DNA from: Granulicella sp. dw_53
Lineage (GTDB): Bacteria > Acidobacteriota > Terriglobia > Terriglobales > Acidobacteriaceae
DNA length: 64,000 bases
Direction: 5' to 3'
Assembly (NCBI RefSeq): GCF_018449545.1
Contig: NZ_JAAVUR010000018.1
Span: 38,344-102,343, forward strand
In this document: positions 33,317-42,735 of the stretch, in pieces
How positions within the stretch are numbered: position 1 is the stretch's first letter
Layout of the letters: every line of letters begins with the position of its first letter
Notes under the pieces: model-generated
The model's database searches: none
What the model saw: only the letters and a program-made list of their open reading frames with translations
What the model was told of the DNA's origin: nothing
Position numbers and translations under genes: made by a program

Positions 33317-34834
33317 CTATCTCGAAGCTCCATAACTTCGTGGGGTGTACATAATCTTGCGATCGTTCGACAAAGAAAGACTGCGGGTCGTCGAGGACCC
33401 AATCAGAACGACCGTCTGCATATCGACCATCGTCGGATCAAGCGCCTCAAGATCCGTGAAGACAATCCTCTCACCGGACCGCCCCACACTGCGGGCTAGG
33501 ACAACGGGAGTCTTGGGGTCTCGATAGGTGGCGAGGATGGCCTGGGCCTCTGCAAGCTGCCACTTGCGTTCAGAGGAGACAGGATTGTAGATAGCGAGTG
33601 CGAAGTCGGCGGAGGCCACCGCGTGCAATCGCTTCACAATAACCTCCCAGGGCTTCAGCCTGTCCGACAAGGACAGAACGCAGAAGTCGTGCCCCAGCGG
33701 CGCTCCCACTCTCGAAGCCGCGGCTTGCATCGCCGATAGACCGGGAACGATACGGATATCGAGCGAACGCCACGCCGCGGGCCCATCTTCGACGGACTCC
33801 AGCACCGCCGACGCCATCGCGAAGATGCCCGGGTCGCCCGACGAAACCACGCAGACGCGCCGTCCCGCCTCTGCGAGCGAGAGTGCATGGCGAGCCCTCT
33901 CCGCCTCGACCTTGTTATCCGATCCATGGCGCTGTTGACCCGACCTCGTAGGAACGCGGTCGAGATACGGCTGATAGCCAACCAGATCGGTAGCCTCAGC
34001 CAGGGCCTTCTTAGCCTCCGGCGTAAGCCACTCGGAGGCGCCGGGGCCCAATCCCACGACGGACAGGTGCCCGGTATAAATCCCATTCACTTCGCAGGGA
34101 TCGGGACGTGTATCCGGCACAAGGATGAGTGAAAAATAAGGAACCGTGGAGGGATCGACATCGTCCAGTGGAATCATGCGTTCCGCAGTCATCGTCGCCC
34201 GTTCGATGTAGAGCGCCTTATCGGCGACACCTGCCCGGGAGAGCGCGTTCCTCACCTTCGTAAAGTTGCGGCCCAGCTTCATAATCGCAAAGGCGCTGGA
34301 CTGATTGAGCCGAGCCGTGAGATCGTCTTCGGAAAGAGTCGCAGGAAGCACCGTAAGCTCCGAGTCTCTCCGGACGAGCGGCGTTCCAAGCCTCGCTGAG
34401 GCAGCCATGACAGAAGGAATCCCAGGAATAACCTCGGTCAAAAACCGATGCGCAAGCCTGTCGTGCAGATACATGTAAGAGCCGTAGAAGAAGGGGTCTC
34501 CTTCACAAAGAATCGCGACATCGCGGCCACAGTTGAGGTGAACCGATATCTGTTCCGCCATGTCGTCATAGAACTCCGAGATAGCAGCCTCATAGCCTCC
34601 CGGATGATCGGTCGTCTCCGTCGTGATCGGATACACCATGGCCAGCTCGATCTGATCGTTCACCAACTCGGAGCTCAGAATAGAGCGTGCATTACTCAGC
34701 CCATGCTTCGCCGTGGGATAGGCGATCACCTGCACCTGCCGAATCACTCGCAGAGCCTTCAGAGTGACCAGCTCCGGATCTCCAGGCCCCAGTCCAACAC
34801 CAAACAGACGTCCCACCTTCGCGCTTCCGTTCAT
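33317..34834 (-). CDS. cobIJ: CobI-CobJ fusion: precorrin-2 C20- and precorrin-3B C17-methyltransferase
   Basis: A 505-aa fusion of two tetrapyrrole methyltransferases. Residues about 8-245 are CobI ('LFGVGLGPGDPELVTLKALR', 'CEGDPFFYGSYMYLH'). Residues about 258-500 are CobJ ('LSVVGLGPGASEWLTPEA', 'VVSSGDPGIFAMASAVLE', 'YNPVSSERKWQLAEA'). The enzymes act at different points of the ring pathway, with CobG between them. The gene overlaps cobH by 4 bases. Both GxGPG signatures are intact, so both activities are likely kept. Confidence 0.95.
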   Translation of the reverse strand: MNGSAKVGRLFGVGLGPGDPELVTLKALRVIRQVQVIAYPTAKHGLSNARSILSSELVNDQIELAMVYPITTETTDHPGGYEAAISEFYDDMAEQISVHLNCGRDVAILCEGDPFFYGSYMYLHDRLAHRFLTEVIPGIPSVMAASARLGTPLVRRDSELTVLPATLSEDDLTARLNQSSAFAIMKLGRNFTKVRNALSRAGVADKALYIERATMTAERMIPLDDVDPSTVPYFSLILVPDTRPDPCEVNGIYTGHLSVVGLGPGASEWLTPEAKKALAEATDLVGYQPYLDRVPTRSGQQRHGSDNKVEAERARHALSLAEAGRRVCVVSSGDPGIFAMASAVLESVEDGPAAWRSLDIRIVPGLSAMQAAASRVGAPLGHDFCVLSLSDRLKPWEVIVKRLHAVASADFALAIYNPVSSERKWQLAEAQAILATYRDPKTPVVLARSVGRSGERIVFTDLEALDPTMVDMQTVVLIGSSTTRSLSLSNDRKIMYTPRSYGASR

Positions 34835-35460
34835 TCTTCCTCACTTGCAAGCGCGTTCACAGCCGCCGCGGCGATAGCGCTTCCGCCACGCCGTCCCTGG
34901 ATCGTCAGATAGGGAAGATTGAGGCCACTCGCCTCCAGCGCCGCCTTCGACTCCGCAGCGCCCACAAACCCCACCGGCACTCCAATAATGAGAGCCGGAC
35001 GAGGCGCTCCCTCCTCCACCATATCGAGCAGATGAAACAGAGCGGTAGGCGCATTGCCGATCGCCACAACAGAGCCGCCCATCTTGTCGCGCCACAGCTC
35101 CAAAGCCGCCGCGCTACGAGTCGTCTGAAGCTTAGCCGCAAGCTCAGCAGTCTGGGAATCGCGCAGTGTGCAGATCACCTCGTTCTCCGCCGGAAGCCGC
35201 GATCGTGTAACCCCGTTCGCCACCATTCCCGCATCGCAAAGAATGGGCGCACCCTCGCGCAGCGCACGAATGCCAGCCTCAGCGGCCCCGCTCGATGCCG
35301 AGACATACTGCGTAAGATCCGTCATGCCGCACGCATGAATCATCCGAACCACAACCCGCGCGAGCTCCGGCGGAAACGAAGACAAGTCCGCCTCCGCCCG
35401 AATGATTGCAAACGACTCGCGATAGATCTCCGCGGCATCCTTCTTGTAACTCGTCTTCAT
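34831..35460 (-). CDS. cobH: Precorrin-8X methylmutase, CobH
   Basis: A 209-aa mutase with 'VVRMIHACGMTDLTQYV' holding the active-site histidine, 'APILCDAGMVANGVTRSRLP' and 'PALIIGVPVGFVGAAESK'. It moves the C11 methyl group to C12 to make hydrogenobyrinate. It overlaps cobG and cobIJ by 4 bases each. Confidence 0.96.
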   Translation of the reverse strand: MKTSYKKDAAEIYRESFAIIRAEADLSSFPPELARVVVRMIHACGMTDLTQYVSASSGAAEAGIRALREGAPILCDAGMVANGVTRSRLPAENEVICTLRDSQTAELAAKLQTTRSAAALELWRDKMGGSVVAIGNAPTALFHLLDMVEEGAPRPALIIGVPVGFVGAAESKAALEASGLNLPYLTIQGRRGGSAIAAAAVNALASEEE

Positions 35461-36767
35461 GAATAAGCCTCAGGATCCAACCGCGCATGATGGGCAACGA
35501 TTGCCTCTATCGCAGAGTTGGACGAACAAACAGAAGGAACAGTGACTCCCTCAATCTTCACGCTATACCCCAACTCCGTCGCGACCAGCTCGACAGTCGC
35601 ACCCTTCCTCATGGCGCATTGCTTCTCACATCCGGAGATATTGACCGTCCACCCCGGCCTCGCATCGCGCCCAGCCAAAGAACTAGCCAAAGAATCAGCC
35701 AGCCTCACCGCATCGCCGCGAACATCAGCCAGGGATGCCTCACACCCCGTATTCCCTGCACAAGCAGAGAGTCCGCGATATCCATCGCGTCCATCATCCG
35801 GCAGACCGACAGCCCGCAGCGAACTCACAACCCCATCGGCGGCCCCTCTGGGAATAGCCCCAAGAACTACTCCCCGCCAAGGCGCAAGTCGAAGATCCCC
35901 ACTCCACTCCTTCGCCAAACCAGCCATCAGGTGAGCCTGTCCCGCCGTAATTCGACCCAGAGGAACAGACGGAACCACGGAGACAAACTCACTCCCCGCC
36001 ATCGCCTGCACCCCCAAAGGCGCCTCTAAAAAAGCTCTGCCATCCTCCGAACCAACGCAAGGCACAAGCAGAGCGGACAACCCCTCCAACACCCTCTCCA
36101 CCGCACCCGGACTAGCCAGAAGAGCTCGCGCCCTCACCGGAATCTCAAGCTCCTTACAAACCCGCAAACACATCCTCGCGGCTTCGAGCATACAGTCAAC
36201 CACTCGATCAGCCCCCACACCGAAGCCCGACGAGACACCCCCAATAGAGAGCCGAAAGACAATCCCGTCGCCCACCTTAACCGCCCGCAGAGAGACATCA
36301 TCCGTCTCGCGGCTAAACCACCGCCCCCCGCCGTCTATCCCGAAGCTGAACTTGGGATGCAGATCCATAAACACCGGATCAGCCAGAAACCGCTCGTCGA
36401 GCTCCCGAACCAGCGGCCGAGTGTCCACCAACTCCTCAGCATCCAAACCAGCCAGCGGGCTGGTCATAATATTGCGCACACGATCATGCCCCGGCGAAGG
36501 AAGAAGACCCGCAGTTCTGAGCCCTTGAACGACCGGCGATAAAGCCTCATCACGAATCGCTCGCAGTTGAATATTGGCCCGGGAGGTAATCTCGATCTGC
36601 CCATCGGAGTACGCACTGGAAAGACGGGCAATCGCACACAGTTCCTCCGCGGAGATCAACCCGCCAGGCACCCGAATGCGGAGCAGCAGACCGTCCTTTG
36701 CAGGAACCGCATGGAGGATGCCGGGGCAGAAATTGTCTCCAACTCTCATCTTGCATCTCTCGATCAC
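35457..36767 (-). CDS. cobG: Precorrin-3B synthase, CobG
   Basis: A 436-aa oxygenase related to sulfite/nitrite reductases. Two ferredoxin-like half domains are visible ('GLLLRIRVPGGLISAEEL', 'GQIEITSRANIQLRAI'). The Fe-S cysteines are in 'ACAGNTGCEAS' and 'ISGCEKQCAMR'. It uses oxygen to make precorrin-3B, marking the aerobic B12 route. It is the first gene of the operon, about 180 bases after the riboswitch. An ATG at 36749 is an alternative start. Confidence 0.93.
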   Translation of the reverse strand: MIERCKMRVGDNFCPGILHAVPAKDGLLLRIRVPGGLISAEELCAIARLSSAYSDGQIEITSRANIQLRAIRDEALSPVVQGLRTAGLLPSPGHDRVRNIMTSPLAGLDAEELVDTRPLVRELDERFLADPVFMDLHPKFSFGIDGGGRWFSRETDDVSLRAVKVGDGIVFRLSIGGVSSGFGVGADRVVDCMLEAARMCLRVCKELEIPVRARALLASPGAVERVLEGLSALLVPCVGSEDGRAFLEAPLGVQAMAGSEFVSVVPSVPLGRITAGQAHLMAGLAKEWSGDLRLAPWRGVVLGAIPRGAADGVVSSLRAVGLPDDGRDGYRGLSACAGNTGCEASLADVRGDAVRLADSLASSLAGRDARPGWTVNISGCEKQCAMRKGATVELVATELGYSVKIEGVTVPSVCSSNSAIEAIVAHHARLDPEAYS

Positions 36768-36947
36768 AACGGTCGCGCGAGGAAGAAAACCACCGGATCA
36801 TCGTGAAAGACGCAGCAATCGCGACGCCCGGAGCCAATTGCCTTCAACCTCTGCAGATGAGCCGGGAAACGCAGCATCAGACACAAGCCGCAATCACCCA
36901 ACCTTCCCCTCGGAGGCGTGTGGAATTATGCCCGGTACGGACATGGC

Positions 36948-37120
36948 TCACGGCAGGTCTTCGGAATTTGCAGGCTCCCTACTCGCTCCAGCTTCCCAGT
37001 TCATCGCGAACCAGTGCCCTATCGGAGCTTTCGTTCCTGATTACCGCTGCGGGGCAGCTCCGGATCCTCCCCGGATTCCCTTTTTCAGTCTGTTTCGCAA
37101 AAAGCAGACACCGAAAGCAG
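36948..37120 (-). promoter_or_regulatory. Cobalamin riboswitch upstream of the cob operon
   Basis: On the minus strand, in order: CTTTCGGTG, then AAAAAGGGAATCCGG, then CCGGAGCTGCCCCGCAGCGG with TAA, and near the 3' end CCGAAGACCTGCCGTGAG. These match the conserved parts of cobalamin riboswitches: the GGUG entry, AAxAGGGAA, GCxGxCCCCGCAACUGUAA and the B12-box-like GAxGACCxGCC. Binding of adenosylcobalamin would repress cobG through cobF. The exact ends are approximate. No T-run terminator is obvious in the 180 bases before cobG, so control may be translational. Confidence 0.85.
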
Positions 37121-37522
37121 TTCCAGTATAGGTCAGATAAATACTGATATCAACGACGCATCGCCACAAGGCAGCCGTCAGCCGCATAACTCCGTCCGGC
37201 GATTCAAACATTCCAGCCCGGCGATCAAACCGCCAAATGGTCGGGAATAACCTCCGGCATCAAGTGTTTCGGCCTACGAAAAAGAAGCAAAGATAGAAGC
37301 ACGCCTGGACACCGGCACCGAAATGTCGCCAATCATCGAAGTCCAGAAAGGCACCCTAAAAGGCCCAGCGAGAACTCCTAGGTTTATGCACCCCTTTAGT
37401 AAGAAATTCTCCAGCAGCCTTGCCTTAAAGAAAGCGATAATTAGCCCACCTTTCTACCGCTGTAACATTCTTTTCATACTCCATTCATTCTTCCAAGATC
37501 GGTACGGTCTACGCTTCGAATT
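37121..37522. other. Intergenic region upstream of the TonB-dependent receptor
   Basis: These 400 bases lie between the divergent riboswitch and the receptor gene. I see no gene, no clear promoter pair and no ribosome site just before the receptor ATG. A short frame at 37323-37574 has no recognisable content. Confidence 0.4.
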
Positions 37523-40500
37523 ATGTCAGCAAAACTACTCTCCCAAGTGCTCCGTACTCTCCTGTGCGTGGTAGCCGCCTTCACCGGCACCGCAGCCTTT
37601 GCACAATTCGATACCGGTTCCTTCGTCGGAACCGTGCACGACTCCTCTGGCGCAGCCGTCAAGGGAGCGAACGTCACTGTCACCAATACCGCAACCGGAA
37701 TCGTCTCCACCACCACCACCAACGAAAATGGCAACTACGAAGTCCCCTCCCTGCGCGTCGGCTCCTATAAGATCTCCGCCACCTCCACTGGCTTCGCCGA
37801 GTCCGTCGCCGATAACGTCGCCATCTCTGTAGGCGTCCGCCAGCGCATCGACCTCACTCTCAAGGTCGGCTCTCAGACCACCGTCGAAGTCTCCGGCGTC
37901 GCCATCCAGATCGAGGCAGACTCCAGCCAGCGTGGCCAGACCATCACCCAATACCAGAGCGCAGCCCTCCCCCTCGTCACCCGCAACTACTCCGACCTCC
38001 TCGGCCTCGTCACCGGCTCCCGCCAGGCCCCCACCGCCGCGACCACGACTTCCATCAACTCCCTCGTCCGCGCCGGCGCCTACAACATCAACGGCCAGCG
38101 CAGCGTCTTCAACAACTTCCTCCTCGACGGTATGGACAACAACGCCTACGGCGAAAGCAACCAGGGCTTCGACAACCAGATCATCGCCGTTCCGCCCGAC
38201 TCCGTCGCCCAGTTCCAGATCGTCACCAACAACGAGAGCGCCGAATACGGCCGCTCCTCCGGCGCAACCATCAACACCTCCTCCGCCAGCGGAACCAACC
38301 GTTACCACGCCACCCTCTACGAGTTCATCCGCAACACATCCCTCAACGCCACCGGCTTCTTCAAGCCCACCACCGGCACAACACCCTTCAAGAAGCCTAC
38401 GTTCAACCGGAACCAGTTCGGTGGCAACTTCGGCGGTCCCATCATCAAGGACAAGCTCTTCTTCTTCCTCGACTACGAAGGATTCCGGCAGGTCCTCAAG
38501 CCTCTCAGCGTCCTCACCCTACCCACCCTGAACGAACTCAATGGGAACCTGGTCGTCCCGGTAAGGAATCCCACGACAGGACAGGTCTACGCTCAAAACA
38601 CCCCTATTCCAGCAGCCGCGATCAATCCGAAGTCGCAACAGATCATCAACTTCTTCAAACAGATTCCAGGTTTACCCCAAAACGGTCCGGTCTCTAATGG
38701 TGGAGCCGCTTCAAACGACTTCGCCGTCCAGGTCCCCTTCACCGACAACTCCGACAAGGGCGACCTCCGTTTCGACTATCAGCAGAACCCCAGCAGCTCT
38801 TGGTTCCTCCGCATCAGCGACCGCAAAGAGACCGGTATCAACTTCCCGGCGATTCCCATCCCGCTCGACGGACAGACCAACGGAAGAATCCAGGTCCTCG
38901 ACCAGCAGATCGCCCTCGGACACACTCATCTCTTCGGTTCGAATAAGGTCCTCGACGCCCGTCTCGGCCTCTCTCGCACCAAGGCTGGCAAGTTCAGCCT
39001 CTCCATCGGCGACAACTCCATCACCTTCCCCGGACTCCCCACCGACCCGACTGTATCCGGCGGTCTTCCCAGCACCAGCATCTCAGGCGGATTCACCTCC
39101 TTTGGCCGCCAGTCGACCAACCCGCAATGGCAGAACCCCGGTCTCGTCGACCCCAAGGTCAACTTCACCTGGATCAAGGGTCGCCACTCGATGAAGTTCG
39201 GCTACGAATACGAGAAGATCTGGATGGCCGTCAACGACAACAACCCACTCTACGGCTCCTTCAGCTTCGCGGGTGGCTTTAGCGTCTGCCCCGCCGGCAC
39301 CCCAATCCCCGGCTCAACCACCACCTGCACCGGCGCTGCTGCAGTCGCCGACAACTACTGGGCCGACTTCCTGTTCGGCAACACCAACTCCTACTCCCTT
39401 GCCAACTTCTTCGTAGCCCACCTTCGCCAGAGCATCCAGAGCGTCTATGCCCAGGACGACTACAAGGTAAGCCCCAGCCTCACCCTGAACCTCGGCCTCC
39501 GCTGGGAGTACGGCTCACCCTACTCGGAGCAGAAGAACTTCATCTCCAACTTCGATCCCGCCAGCCAGACCGTCCTCACCATCACTCCCGGCGCAGTCGC
39601 AGGCAACGGCATCACCCCAGTCAGTGCTGGTGGCGTCTACGGTAAGACCTTGGTCAACCCCGACCTCAACGACTTCGCTCCACGCATAGGCTTCGCCTTC
39701 GCCGCCACACCCAAGACCGCGATTCGTGGCGGATACGGCGTCAGCTACGTCCACTACACCCGCGCCGGCTCTGGAAACATCCTGGCCATCAACGCTCCTC
39801 AAGCGCAGTTCGCTGCAGTAACCCAGATCGCTCCCACCCCCGCGTCGAAGTGCCCGACCTTGCCTGCTCAGATCATCCCCATCGGTGGCACCGCTCCCAG
39901 TTGCTTCGCCACCATCGATCAGGGCTTTCCTTCGGCCCTCGTCACCGCCTTCAACCCCGCCACCGACAACATCACCTACGTTCCCAAGAACAAGCGCGAC
40001 AGCTACGTCCAGAGCTACTTCCTCAGCATCCAGCGGGAACTGATGAAGAACACACTCCTCGATATCGCCTACGTCGGCAACCGCGGAGCCAAGCTGGAAG
40101 GCTTCCTCAACGCCAACCAGAAGAACCCCAAGGTCATCACTAACGGTCAGTTCACTCGCCCCTTCGGAAACTGGCCCAGTGACATCACCGCCGCCATCAA
40201 CGGCTTCGACTCGCACTACGACGCCCTGCAGGTTCGTTACGAGCAGCGCTTCGTTGGCGGGCTCACCCTGCTCAACTCCTTTAGCTGGTCGCACGCCCTC
40301 GATAACGCCAGCGCCTCACTCGAGGGCAACACCCCGTCACCGCAGGACGCAAACAACATCCGCGCCGACTACGGCCAGTCCGACTACAACCTGCCCATCG
40401 CCAACGTAACCAGCCTGGTCTACGAACTGCCCTTCGGTCGTGGTCGCCAGTTCCTCAACCACAGCGGATCGGCCCTCAACACCGTCGTAGGCGGCTGGCA

Positions 40501-41017
40501 GATCAGCGGCATCAACACCATGCAAGCTGGCACTCCCTTCAACATCACCTACAGCCCCAACTCCGCCAACGCCGTCTCTCCGCAGATCGCTTCCAGCTTC
40601 CGCGGAGCAAACCTGTACCGTCCAAACCGCGTCCCCGGCCAGCCAGTCGTACAAAAAAAGCAACTGTCGAGCGGCCTTATCCAATACATCAACCTCGCCG
40701 CCTTTAGCTTGCCGGGCACACGAGATCCGAATACCACCGCCCTGTTGAGCCCCTTCGGCAACACCTCACGCAACCCAGGCCGCAGCCCGGCCTTCTACGA
40801 GACCGACCTCGCACTCAACAAGAAGTTCAACACGCCGGTAGAGAGCCTCAAGGTCGAGTTCCGCACCGAAGCCTACAACCTCTTCAACCACACCAACCTG
40901 TTTCTCCCCTCCGGAGCTCTCAGCGGAACTCTGGGCGGAACCCCCACCAACGGCGGCACCGTCTCCAGCACCTTCCAACCCCGCATCTTCCAATTCGGAC
41001 TCAAGATCCTCTACTAA
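37523..41017 (+). CDS. Oar-like TonB-dependent receptor with N-terminal carboxypeptidase-regulatory domain
   Basis: A 1164-aa outer membrane protein. A signal peptide ends at 'GTAAFAQ'. A CarboxypepD-reg-like domain spans about 33-120 ('GSFVGTVHDSSGAAVKGANV', 'GNYEVPSLRVGSYKISA'). A plug follows, with 'NINGQRSVFNNFLLDGMDNN', then a long beta-barrel. The end 'RIFQFGLKILY' has the aromatic last residue of outer-membrane barrels. Such Oar-like receptors are abundant in Acidobacteriota and are mostly linked to glycan or peptide uptake. It is head-to-head with the cob operon, but its size and build do not resemble the vitamin B12 receptor BtuB. Confidence 0.9.
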   Translation: MSAKLLSQVLRTLLCVVAAFTGTAAFAQFDTGSFVGTVHDSSGAAVKGANVTVTNTATGIVSTTTTNENGNYEVPSLRVGSYKISATSTGFAESVADNVAISVGVRQRIDLTLKVGSQTTVEVSGVAIQIEADSSQRGQTITQYQSAALPLVTRNYSDLLGLVTGSRQAPTAATTTSINSLVRAGAYNINGQRSVFNNFLLDGMDNNAYGESNQGFDNQIIAVPPDSVAQFQIVTNNESAEYGRSSGATINTSSASGTNRYHATLYEFIRNTSLNATGFFKPTTGTTPFKKPTFNRNQFGGNFGGPIIKDKLFFFLDYEGFRQVLKPLSVLTLPTLNELNGNLVVPVRNPTTGQVYAQNTPIPAAAINPKSQQIINFFKQIPGLPQNGPVSNGGAASNDFAVQVPFTDNSDKGDLRFDYQQNPSSSWFLRISDRKETGINFPAIPIPLDGQTNGRIQVLDQQIALGHTHLFGSNKVLDARLGLSRTKAGKFSLSIGDNSITFPGLPTDPTVSGGLPSTSISGGFTSFGRQSTNPQWQNPGLVDPKVNFTWIKGRHSMKFGYEYEKIWMAVNDNNPLYGSFSFAGGFSVCPAGTPIPGSTTTCTGAAAVADNYWADFLFGNTNSYSLANFFVAHLRQSIQSVYAQDDYKVSPSLTLNLGLRWEYGSPYSEQKNFISNFDPASQTVLTITPGAVAGNGITPVSAGGVYGKTLVNPDLNDFAPRIGFAFAATPKTAIRGGYGVSYVHYTRAGSGNILAINAPQAQFAAVTQIAPTPASKCPTLPAQIIPIGGTAPSCFATIDQGFPSALVTAFNPATDNITYVPKNKRDSYVQSYFLSIQRELMKNTLLDIAYVGNRGAKLEGFLNANQKNPKVITNGQFTRPFGNWPSDITAAINGFDSHYDALQVRYEQRFVGGLTLLNSFSWSHALDNASASLEGNTPSPQDANNIRADYGQSDYNLPIANVTSLVYELPFGRGRQFLNHSGSALNTVVGGWQISGINTMQAGTPFNITYSPNSANAVSPQIASSFRGANLYRPNRVPGQPVVQKKQLSSGLIQYINLAAFSLPGTRDPNTTALLSPFGNTSRNPGRSPAFYETDLALNKKFNTPVESLKVEFRTEAYNLFNHTNLFLPSGALSGTLGGTPTNGGTVSSTFQPRIFQFGLKILY

Positions 41018-41035
41018 CAGAAGCACCCTTGTTAC

Positions 41036-41068
41036 TGGCGGTCTGCTAAATGCAGACCGCCATTTTTT
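41036..41068 (+). terminator. Strong Rho-independent terminator of the receptor gene
   Basis: TGGCGGTCTGC (41036-41046) and GCAGACCGCCA (41052-41062) form a perfect 11-bp stem with loop TAAAT followed by TTTTTT. Confidence 0.95.
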
Positions 41069-41093
41069 CTTCTGTCGTTGCTGTTCGGATTAG

Positions 41094-41147
41094 CGTAGGG
41101 CTTTAGCCCTACGAAAAAGAGCTCCAATCAAAAAGGGCTTTAGCCCT
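41094..41147. repeat. Two copies of a REP-like palindrome AGGGCTTTAGCCCT
   Basis: CGTAGGGCTTTAGCCCTACG occupies 41094-41113 and AGGGCTTTAGCCCT recurs at 41134-41147, 37 bases further. Each copy is itself a near-perfect palindrome. Paired short palindromes in an intergenic region resemble REP/REPIN elements. The sequence after it, to 41300, holds no gene. Confidence 0.6.
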
Positions 41148-41308
41148 GGTCCTTCTTCTCCAGGCCACGACAAACCCTTTGCACTTGCCGCTCCCCGTTT
41201 ACGGTCATCCCGAAGGCGTGAGGCGCCCACTACTTCGCCTTTCCTTACATGACACTCCTTACAAGGTGCTCTTGATCAGCCCATCAAAGAAGGTCGTCAT
41301 CTCACCTT

Positions 41309-41416
41309 GTCAACCCCTCAGAATCTCCGTAAAACTCACAAACACATGAAAAATAACAAGATAATAAATAAAACAAAGTGGCACGTTAGTTATGGACCGC
41401 TTGATAAAATAAAACC
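41309..41416 (+). repeat. Intergenic element, copy 2 (pairs with 16199-16293)
   Basis: Blocks in order are TGTCAACCCCTCA (41309), ATGAAAAATAAC (41346), core AAAGTGGCACGTTAGTTATG (41375) and ATAAAATAAAAC (41405). The core differs from copy 1 at few positions. The ATG at 41346 opens a lysine-rich 38-codon frame to 41462 that includes 'KWHVSY', but no ribosome site precedes it and copy 1 is out of frame from its matching ATG. A terminator-like hairpin follows at 41431. Confidence 0.5.
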
Positions 41417-41430
41417 AGCAACAAAAAGAA

Positions 41431-41460
41431 AAACCCCGTTCAAGCGGGGTTTCGCTCTTT
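41431..41460. terminator. Hairpin with flanking A- and T-runs (bidirectional terminator)
   Basis: AAACCCCG (41431-41438) and CGGGGTTT (41445-41452) pair. On the plus strand CGCTCTTT follows. On the minus strand the stem is followed by TTCTTTTTG, a better T-run. No minus-strand gene ends here, so it may end a short transcript starting in the element just upstream, or be part of a repeat. Confidence 0.6.
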
Positions 41461-41682
41461 AACAATCGAAATGCCGTAACTCCAGCCAGCAGACATATTT
41501 AGCCATAAGCCTTTTAGATGGAATATTTTGGCACAGCCCGCTCCGCGTATCCCATTGAAATAAATGCGCTTATTCGCAGGCAAGGGGGAGGGGGTGTCCT
41601 GACATGCCCAGGGGAAGAGCAAACAGGGACCGGGAAGCCTGCCAAATCGCTCCTCCACGCACAACACGCTACGATGGAAATC

Positions 41683-42693
41683 ATGCTGCGTGTCCCATAC
41701 TCTGACCTCCTCGCCGCCTTCGAGCGAGCCCTCCTGACCGCGGGCGTCGCCCCAGCCCGCGCCGAACTCTGCGCCCGCATCTTCGCCGAGACCACACGGG
41801 ACGGCGTCTACAGCCACGGACTCAATCGCTTCGCCCGCTTCATCGCCGCGATCCGCAACGGCAGCATCCAGCCCAACGCCGAACCGGAGTGCACCGCCTC
41901 CTTCGGCGCGATCGAACGCTGGGACGGCCACATCGCGCCAGGCAACACCTCCGCCTACGCCTCCATGCTGCGCGCCGTCGAACTCGCCCGCCAGCACGGC
42001 TTAGGCTGCGTCGCCCTCGCCAACACCACCCACTGGATGCGCGGCGGAACCTACGGCTGGCTCGCCGCCGAGGCAGGACTCTTCTCCCTCTGCTGGACCA
42101 ACACCCTCCCCAACCTGCCAGCCTGGGGAGCCTCGACCCCGACCCTCGGGAACAACCCCCTCGTCATCGGGATTCCAAGAGCCGAAGGCCACATCGTCCT
42201 CGACATGGCCATGTCCCAGTTCTCCTACGGAGCCCTCGCCACCTACAAAAAGCGCAACGAACCCCTCCCCGTCGACGGAGGCTTCGACGCCGAAGGCCAA
42301 CCGACCCGCGACGCCGCCACCATCGAGGCCACCCAGCGCCTCCTGCCGGTCGGCTACTGGAAGGGCTCCGGTCTCGCCCTCGTCCTGGACATGCTTGCCG
42401 CCATGCTCTCCGGCGGAAAATCCACCCATCAGATTCCCAACGACACCGCCCGCGAATCCGGCATCTCCCAGGTCTTCCTCGCCATCGACCCCTCCAACTT
42501 CGCCTCCGCCTCCGAACTCACCCGGATCGCCGACAGCATCCTCGACGACCTCCACGCCGCCCCCCGCGCCGATCCCGCCAAACCCATCCGCTACCCCGGC
42601 GAGCAAACCCTCCAACTCCGCAAAGAAAACATGGAATTAGGCGTCCCGGTAGATCCGGCCCACTGGCAACAGCTCCAGACCCAGAACTTCTAG
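41683..42693 (+). CDS. Ldh-family NAD(P)H oxidoreductase, YiaK-like (2,3-diketo-L-gulonate reductase type)
   Basis: A 336-aa protein from 'MLRVPYSDLL' (ATG at 41683; another ATG lies at 41674; the frame up to 41518 is unlikely to be coding). It matches the YiaK/LdhA-II group throughout: 'TRDGVYSHGLNRFARFI', 'NTTHWMRGGTYGW', 'TLGNNPLVIGIP', 'PVDGGFDAEG' and 'GYWKGSGLALVLDML'. The His in 'YSHG' and the Asp/His pair serve catalysis in the family. These enzymes reduce 2-oxo acids. Beside larE-C-B and a hexuronate locus, a sugar-acid substrate is likely. Confidence 0.88.
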   Translation: MLRVPYSDLLAAFERALLTAGVAPARAELCARIFAETTRDGVYSHGLNRFARFIAAIRNGSIQPNAEPECTASFGAIERWDGHIAPGNTSAYASMLRAVELARQHGLGCVALANTTHWMRGGTYGWLAAEAGLFSLCWTNTLPNLPAWGASTPTLGNNPLVIGIPRAEGHIVLDMAMSQFSYGALATYKKRNEPLPVDGGFDAEGQPTRDAATIEATQRLLPVGYWKGSGLALVLDMLAAMLSGGKSTHQIPNDTARESGISQVFLAIDPSNFASASELTRIADSILDDLHAAPRADPAKPIRYPGEQTLQLRKENMELGVPVDPAHWQQLQTQNF

Positions 42694-42735
42694 CAAGCTT
42701 CGCGCATCCAAACCCTAAGCTACGATTAGACAACA

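Noticed and set aside
37535..38308. A 257-codon Gly/Val/Asp-rich frame opposite the start of the TonB-dependent receptor
   Set aside because: Its composition is the antisense shadow of the receptor's C-rich codons, and it has no recognisable content.
37523..41017. The idea that the TonB-dependent receptor is a B12 receptor because it adjoins the cob operon
   Set aside because: It is an Oar-like receptor about twice BtuB's length, and the riboswitch reads only towards the cob genes.
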